A stretch of DNA of 64,000 bases from Streptomyces aurantiogriseus (GTDB lineage: Bacteria; Actinomycetota; Actinomycetes; Streptomycetales; Streptomycetaceae). The translations under genes and the position numbers were made by a program. The notes under the pieces are model-generated. The model saw nothing but the letters and a program-made list of their open reading frames with translations, made no database searches and was not told the DNA's origin. Numbering within the stretch: position 1 is the stretch's first letter; each line of letters begins with the position of its first letter. The DNA lies in NCBI RefSeq assembly GCF_014649375.1, contig NZ_BMSX01000024.1:96556-160555 (forward strand), given 5' to 3'. Positions 59,493-64,000 of the stretch are shown here, piece by piece.

Positions 59493-62261
59493 CTATGCCG
59501 GGCGGAGCCACACCGTCGCCAGGGGCGGCAGCGTCAGGCGGATGCTTGCCGGGCGGCCGTGCCGGCCCTGGGGCTCCGGCTTGACCGGGTGGGGATGGGA
59601 GACGTCGCTGCCGCCGTAGCGGTCGGCGTCGGTGTTCAGGATCTCGTGCCAGGCGGGGATGTCATCCGGGACACCGAGGCGGTAGTCGTGGCGGACGACC
59701 GGCGAGAAGTGGGAGACGGCCAGCAGCGGGGTGCCGTCGGCGTCGTGGCGGAGGAAGGCGAGGACGTTGTCGTCGGCCGCGTCGCCGACCACCCACTGGA
59801 AACCGTCGGGGGTGGTGTCCCGCTCCCAGAGGGCGGGGGTCGAACGGTAGACCGCGTTCAGGTCGCGGACCAGATCCCGCACACCCCGGTGGTCGGCCTC
59901 GGCGCCGTAGGCGGGGTCGAGGAGCCACCAGTCGGGACCGTGGGCCTCGGACCACTCCGCGCCCTGGGCGAACTCCTGGCCCATGAAGAGGAGCTGCTTG
60001 CCGGGGTGCGCCCACATGAAGGCCAGGTAGGCGCGGAGGTTGGCGCGCTGCTGCCACCAGTCGCCGGGCATCTTCGACACCAACGAGCGCTTGCCGTGGA
60101 CGACCTCGTCGTGGGAGATCGGCAGGACGTAGTTCTCGCTGTACGCGTACACCATCGAGAAGGTCATCTCGTGGTGGTGGTACTTGCGATGCACCGGCTC
60201 GTGGGCGATGTACTGCAACGAGTCGTGCATCCAGCCCATGTTCCACTTCAGCCCGAAACCGAGCCCGCCGAAGCCGCTCGGACCCCGGTGGTGCGTGGCC
60301 CGGGTGACACCGTCCCAGGCCGTGGACTCCTCCGCGATCGTCACGACACCCGGATTCCTCCGGTACACCGTCGCGTTCATCTCCTGGAGGAAGGACACCG
60401 CGTCCAGGTTCTCCCGGCCGCCGTGCTCGTTCGGCGTCCACTGGCCCGGCTCGCGCGAGTAGTCGAGGTAGAGCATCGAGGCGACGGCGTCCACCCGCAG
60501 CCCGTCGATGTGGAACTCCTCGCACCAGTACACCGCGTTGGCCACCAGGAAGTTGCGCACCTCGCGCCGCCCGAAGTCGAACTCGAGGGTTCCCCAGTCG
60601 GGGTGGGCGGCCCGGAGCGGGTCCTCGTGCTCGTACAGCGGGCGCCCGTCGAACTCCGCCAGCGCCCAGTCGTCGCGCGGGAAGTGCGCCGGCACCCAGT
60701 CCATCAACACACCGATCCCGGCCCGGTGCAGGGCGTCCACCAGGTACTTGAAGTCGTCCGGTGTGCCGAGCCGGGCCGTCGGCGCGTAGAAGCCGGTCAC
60801 CTGGTAGCCCCAGGAGCCGCCGAAGGGATGCTCGGCGATCGGCATCAGCTCGACATGCGTGAAGCCCAGGTCCTTGACGTACGCCGGGAGCTGCTCGGCG
60901 AGTTGGCGGTACGTCAGTCCCGGTCGCCAGGACGGAAGGTGGACCTCGTACACGGAGAACGGGGCCTCGTGGACCGGCCGGTCGGCCCGGCGGGCCAGCC
61001 ACTCCTCGTCGCCCCACTCGTAGTGCGAGGCGTGCACGATCGACGAGGTGGCCGGCGGGGCCTCCGTACGGCGGGCCAGCGGGTCGGCGCGCAGGGTGCG
61101 CGAGCCGTCGGGGCGGGTGATCTCGAACTTGTACAGCTCGCCCTCGCCGATGCCCGGCACGAACAGCTCCCAGACCCCGGAGGAGCCCAGCGAGCGCAGG
61201 GGGAACCCGGTGCCGTCCCAGAAGTTGAAGGTGCCGGCCAGCCGCACCCCACGCGCGTTCGGCGCCCACACGGAGAAGCGGGTGCCGGTCACGCCCTCGT
61301 GGGTCATCGGGTGCGCGCCGAGCACCGTCCACAGCTGCTCGTGCCGGCCCTCGCCGATCAGATGCAGGTCCAGCTCGCCCAGCGTGGGCAGGAAGCGGTA
61401 CGCGTCCTCGGTCTCCTGCACCGCGCCCTCGTACGCCACGAGGAGGCGATAGGCCGGGACCTCCTGGAGAGGCAGCAGGCCGGAGAAGAAGCCGTCGCCG
61501 TCGTCGTGGAGCTCGGCGTGCAGGTCACTGGAGACGACCGTCACGGACAGGGCGTAGGGACGGAAGGCCCGGAAGACGATCCCGCCGGGCGCCGGGTGCG
61601 CGCCGAGGACGGCGTGCGGGTCGTGGTGGGTGCCGTGCAGCAGGCGTTCCCGGTCGGCGGCGTCCAGGGCGGGGGAGAGGGCGACAGCCGAAGGCTCGAC
61701 GACCGGCTCGATCGCGGGCGCGGCGGTGGGCTCGACGGCGGGTGCGGCGGTGAGCTTCCTCGCCGGAGCTTTCTTCGCGGGCGCCTTCTTGGCCACGGTC
61801 TTCTTGGCGGCCGTTTTCTTGGCCACGGTCTTCTTCGCCACCGCCGCCGTCTTCTGCGCCACTGTCTTCTCTGCTGCCGTCTTCTTCGCCGCCGCCGTCT
61901 TCTCCGTGGGCGCCTTCTTGGCGAGCGCCTTCTTCGCGGCGACCTTCTCGGCAGCAACCTGCTTGGCAGCGGTCTTCTTGGCAGCGACCTGCTTGGCAGC
62001 GGTCTCCTTGGCGGGTGCCTTCTTGGCGGGTGCCTTCTTGGCAACGGCCTTGTCGGCAGCGACCTGTTCGGCAGGTGCCTTCTTGGCCGTGACCTTCTCG
62101 GCGGTGACCTTCTCGGCAGCGACCTTCTTGGCCGCCGCTGTCGTCTTGCTCGCCGCCTTCTTGGCCACGCTCTTCTTCGCCACCGCCTTCTTCGCCACCG
62201 CTTTCGCGGCGGCAACCTTCTTCTTCGGGGTCGAACCGTCGGACGGGGGACTGGGAGTCAC
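59493..62261 (-). CDS. glgB: 1,4-alpha-glucan branching enzyme with Lys/Ala-rich N-terminal tail
   Basis: A 922-residue GH13 branching enzyme, longer than usual because residues ~12-170 are a histone-H1-like tail of Lys-Ala-Pro-Val repeats (KKAPAKKAPAK and variants). The catalytic part starts near 195 (LLHGTHHDPHAVLGAHP) with an N-terminal CBM48-like region and GH13 barrel: nucleophile Asp591 (DGLRVDAVAS), acid/base Glu644 (IAEEST) and Asp718 (SHDEVVHG). It adds alpha-1,6 branches to GlgE-made glucan. The GTG at 62261 has GAGGAGG eight bases before it, just after the mak stop, so the unit treS-mak-glgB is tightly coupled. The tail is probably disordered and basic; nucleic acid or glycogen binding is possible. 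Confidence 0.92.
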   Translation of the reverse strand: MTPSPPSDGSTPKKKVAAAKAVAKKAVAKKSVAKKAASKTTAAAKKVAAEKVTAEKVTAKKAPAEQVAADKAVAKKAPAKKAPAKETAAKQVAAKKTAAKQVAAEKVAAKKALAKKAPTEKTAAAKKTAAEKTVAQKTAAVAKKTVAKKTAAKKTVAKKAPAKKAPARKLTAAPAVEPTAAPAIEPVVEPSAVALSPALDAADRERLLHGTHHDPHAVLGAHPAPGGIVFRAFRPYALSVTVVSSDLHAELHDDGDGFFSGLLPLQEVPAYRLLVAYEGAVQETEDAYRFLPTLGELDLHLIGEGRHEQLWTVLGAHPMTHEGVTGTRFSVWAPNARGVRLAGTFNFWDGTGFPLRSLGSSGVWELFVPGIGEGELYKFEITRPDGSRTLRADPLARRTEAPPATSSIVHASHYEWGDEEWLARRADRPVHEAPFSVYEVHLPSWRPGLTYRQLAEQLPAYVKDLGFTHVELMPIAEHPFGGSWGYQVTGFYAPTARLGTPDDFKYLVDALHRAGIGVLMDWVPAHFPRDDWALAEFDGRPLYEHEDPLRAAHPDWGTLEFDFGRREVRNFLVANAVYWCEEFHIDGLRVDAVASMLYLDYSREPGQWTPNEHGGRENLDAVSFLQEMNATVYRRNPGVVTIAEESTAWDGVTRATHHRGPSGFGGLGFGLKWNMGWMHDSLQYIAHEPVHRKYHHHEMTFSMVYAYSENYVLPISHDEVVHGKRSLVSKMPGDWWQQRANLRAYLAFMWAHPGKQLLFMGQEFAQGAEWSEAHGPDWWLLDPAYGAEADHRGVRDLVRDLNAVYRSTPALWERDTTPDGFQWVVGDAADDNVLAFLRHDADGTPLLAVSHFSPVVRHDYRLGVPDDIPAWHEILNTDADRYGGSDVSHPHPVKPEPQGRHGRPASIRLTLPPLATVWLRPA

Positions 62262-62274
62262 GGGCGAAGCCTCC

Positions 62275-63645
62275 TCAGAGCTGGTCGGATGCGGCGAGCC
62301 TGCGTATCGCGGAGAGCGGGACGGGGAGCCAGTCGGGGCGGTGCCGGGCCTCGTAGACGACCTCGTAGACGGCCTTGTCGGTCTCGTAGGCGCGCAGCAG
62401 TACGGGGTCGGTGCGTGGGTCGGCGCCGGCCACCTCGGCGTACCCGGAGCAGTACGCCGCGCGGCAGGCCGCGGCCCAGCCGGGTGCCGGCGGGTCGGCC
62501 GAGTGGGCCGCGTAGTCGAAGGAGCGCAGCATGCCCGCCACGTCCCGCACCGTCGGCTGCGGCATCCTGCGCTCGGCGAGCGGCCGGGCCGGCTCGCCCT
62601 CGAAGTCGATCAGCGCCCACTCCCCGGAGGGCGCGCGCAGACACTGTCCGAGGTGCAGGTCGCCGTGGACGCGCTGGGCGGTCCAGGTGTGGCCCTCGGC
62701 CGCGAGGCCGGCCAGCGCCGTGAAGGCGGTGCGCAGGGCGGGCGCGTACGGGTGCAGCGCGGGCACCGCCTGCGCGGCCGCGTCGAGCCGCTCGATCATG
62801 CCGTCGACCAGCGGCCCCAGCTGGGCGTGTCCCAGGGTCGCCGTGGGCAGGGCGCCGGCGAGCGCCGTGTGCACCTCGGCGGTGGCGCGCCCCAGCGCCC
62901 GCGCCTCGGCGCCGAAGTCCTCCCCCTTGGCCAGCTCCCGCAGCGCCAGCTCCCAGCCGTCCGTCGCCCCCTGCACATACGGCTGGAGCACGCCCAGGAC
63001 GTACGACTCCCCGTCGAGCTCGGCGTGCATCCACGCCGTCGGCGCCGGCACCCGGGGGCAGCCCTCACGGGCCAGCGCCAGCGGCAGCTCCAGGTCGGGA
63101 TTGGTGCCGGGGACGACCCGGCGCAACAGCTTCAGGATGAACGTATCGCCGTAGACGACCGACGAGTTCGACTGCTCGGACGTCAGGCGACGCGGTATGA
63201 GGCCGGTGCGTATCTCCTGCGCAGGGTCCCGCTCGCAGCGCAGGACGCCGATCCGGGCCCGGGTGCGCAGCGCCTCCAGCAGCACCTCGGTGGGCCGGGT
63301 GTCGTACAGGGCGTCGTACACCGTCCGCCCGGCGAGCGGCCCGTCCGGTACGTGGCCGATCAGCGCGGGCGCCAGCCGGGGCGGCAGCGCCTCGCGTACG
63401 CCGAGCAGGAGCTGGTAGCAGTCGCCGGGCACCGCTCCCTGGTGGGCGCGCACCAGCAGGTGGTACAGACCGAGCCGGGATTCGGCCGGGAGCAGTTCGG
63501 TGGCCGCCACCAGCGAGAACCCGGTGACCGGACTCCCCTTGCCGGCGAACCAGCGCTGCCGTGGCAGCCACTCCCGCAGCAGGGGCGTCAGTGACGCGAG
63601 GAGGCCGGCGCTCGTCTTGCCGGAAAGGGTGACCGTTTCCGCCAT
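62275..63645 (-). CDS. mak: maltokinase (Pep2-type)
   Basis: A 456-residue kinase-like protein that phosphorylates maltose to maltose 1-phosphate for GlgE. It has the N-terminal LPRQRWFAGKG motif, the nucleotide region RLTSEQSNSSVVYG, catalytic loop RVHGDLHLGQ and metal motif LIDFEGEP. In many actinobacteria it is fused to or follows treS; here it is a separate gene. The ATG at 63645 follows AAGGAA; the upstream frame is inside the treS gap. The 13-bp gap to glgB marks an operon. Confidence 0.93.
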   Translation of the reverse strand: MAETVTLSGKTSAGLLASLTPLLREWLPRQRWFAGKGSPVTGFSLVAATELLPAESRLGLYHLLVRAHQGAVPGDCYQLLLGVREALPPRLAPALIGHVPDGPLAGRTVYDALYDTRPTEVLLEALRTRARIGVLRCERDPAQEIRTGLIPRRLTSEQSNSSVVYGDTFILKLLRRVVPGTNPDLELPLALAREGCPRVPAPTAWMHAELDGESYVLGVLQPYVQGATDGWELALRELAKGEDFGAEARALGRATAEVHTALAGALPTATLGHAQLGPLVDGMIERLDAAAQAVPALHPYAPALRTAFTALAGLAAEGHTWTAQRVHGDLHLGQCLRAPSGEWALIDFEGEPARPLAERRMPQPTVRDVAGMLRSFDYAAHSADPPAPGWAAACRAAYCSGYAEVAGADPRTDPVLLRAYETDKAVYEVVYEARHRPDWLPVPLSAIRRLAASDQL

Positions 63646-63737
63646 GGCGTCACGTTCCTTTCCCCAGGGGGGCGGGGTCGGGGTGTTACTGATGCGTGCC
63701 CCGGGCGGGGCAGGGGAAACCGCCCCGCCACAGGGTT

Positions 63738-64000
63738 CTAGACGGCGTCGCTGCGGAGCCGGAACCAGTAGAAGCCGTGCCCTGCGAGGGTGAGCAGGTA
63801 CGGCAGCTCGCCGATCGCCGGGAAGCGGACCCCGCCGAACAACTCCACCGGGTAGCGGCCCTCGAACCGGCGCAGGTCCAGCTCGGTGGGCTGGGCGAAG
63901 CGCGAGAAGTTGTGCACGCACAGGACGAGGTCGTCCTCGTACTCGCGCAGGAAGGCGAGCACGGCCGGGTTGGACGAGGACAGCTCGGTGTAGGAGCCGA
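63738..64000 (-). CDS. treS: trehalose synthase/maltose glucosyltransferase, C-terminal part (runs off the window)
   Basis: Only the last ~87 codons are present. The text AFLREYEDDLVLCVHNFSRF and the final LTLAGHGFYWFRL are the C-terminal beta-sandwich of TreS, which interconverts trehalose and maltose. Position just upstream of mak and glgB supports this. The 92-bp gap to mak holds a possible eight-bp hairpin (63704-63711 with 63722-63729). Confidence 0.88.
   Translation of the reverse strand, partial: GSYTELSSSNPAVLAFLREYEDDLVLCVHNFSRFAQPTELDLRRFEGRYPVELFGGVRFPAIGELPYLLTLAGHGFYWFRLRSDAV

Noticed and set aside
58878..62723. 1281-codon plus-strand frame opposite glgB
   Set aside because: Shadow of glgB; the product has Arg/Val/Leu-rich random composition.

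Overview
The window is Streptomyces chromosome. Nearly all coding frames use G or C at third codon positions, GTG starts are common, and the gene order matches, as I recall it, the S. coelicolor core from about SCO5397 (scy) to SCO5442 (treS): scy, mce, thiolase, meaB, icmA, pyk2, ackA-pta, pfkA, helD-like gene, glgB-mak-treS. No rRNA, tRNA, CRISPR array or insertion sequence was seen.

Layout. 1-3.9 kb: start of the polarity coiled-coil gene scy, then propionate/C4 acyl-CoA genes (methylmalonyl-CoA epimerase, acetoacetyl-CoA thiolase, MeaB). 3.9-13.1 kb: small secreted, AIM24, DUF3817, thiamine-binding and DUF4166/SRPBCC genes with MarR and TetR regulators, plus a secreted matrixin-like protease. 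13.1-17.2 kb: isobutyryl-CoA mutase large subunit IcmA, an intergenic repeat field, a TetR gene and a thioredoxin-TPR protein. 17.8-20.6 kb: a DUF6230-DUF6114-acidic surface protein operon. 20.7-26.9 kb: central carbon genes pyk, ackA, pta (one strand) and divergent pfkA. 26.9-32.5 kb: a TIR-STAND-WD40 protein, an MTAN-like nucleoside phosphorylase and a divergent four-helix membrane protein, the most likely conflict or defence system here. 32.6-36.5 kb: a CitA/CitB-type two-component pair divergent from a dicarboxylate symporter. 38.1-49.0 kb: a secreted LamG protein, a 2149-residue RHS polymorphic toxin ending in a putative HExxH metallopeptidase, and an overlapping lipoprotein that is a candidate immunity protein. 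49.0-52.2 kb: aldo/keto reductase and epimerase divergent from an Lrp regulator, then a MerR-thioredoxin pair. 52.4-58.1 kb: HelD-like helicase, a degenerate cytochrome P450 and a Tat-exported NlpC/P60 protein. 58.3-59.4 kb: divergent TetR and VOC genes with paired operators. 59.5-64 kb: the GlgE-pathway genes glgB, mak and treS (partial), where GlgB carries an unusual Lys/Ala-rich N-terminal tail.

Several strong palindromic operators were found next to TetR- or MerR-regulated genes. They allow specific regulatory predictions. Start codons were chosen by ribosome-binding-site spacing and domain starts; where these conflict the entry says so.
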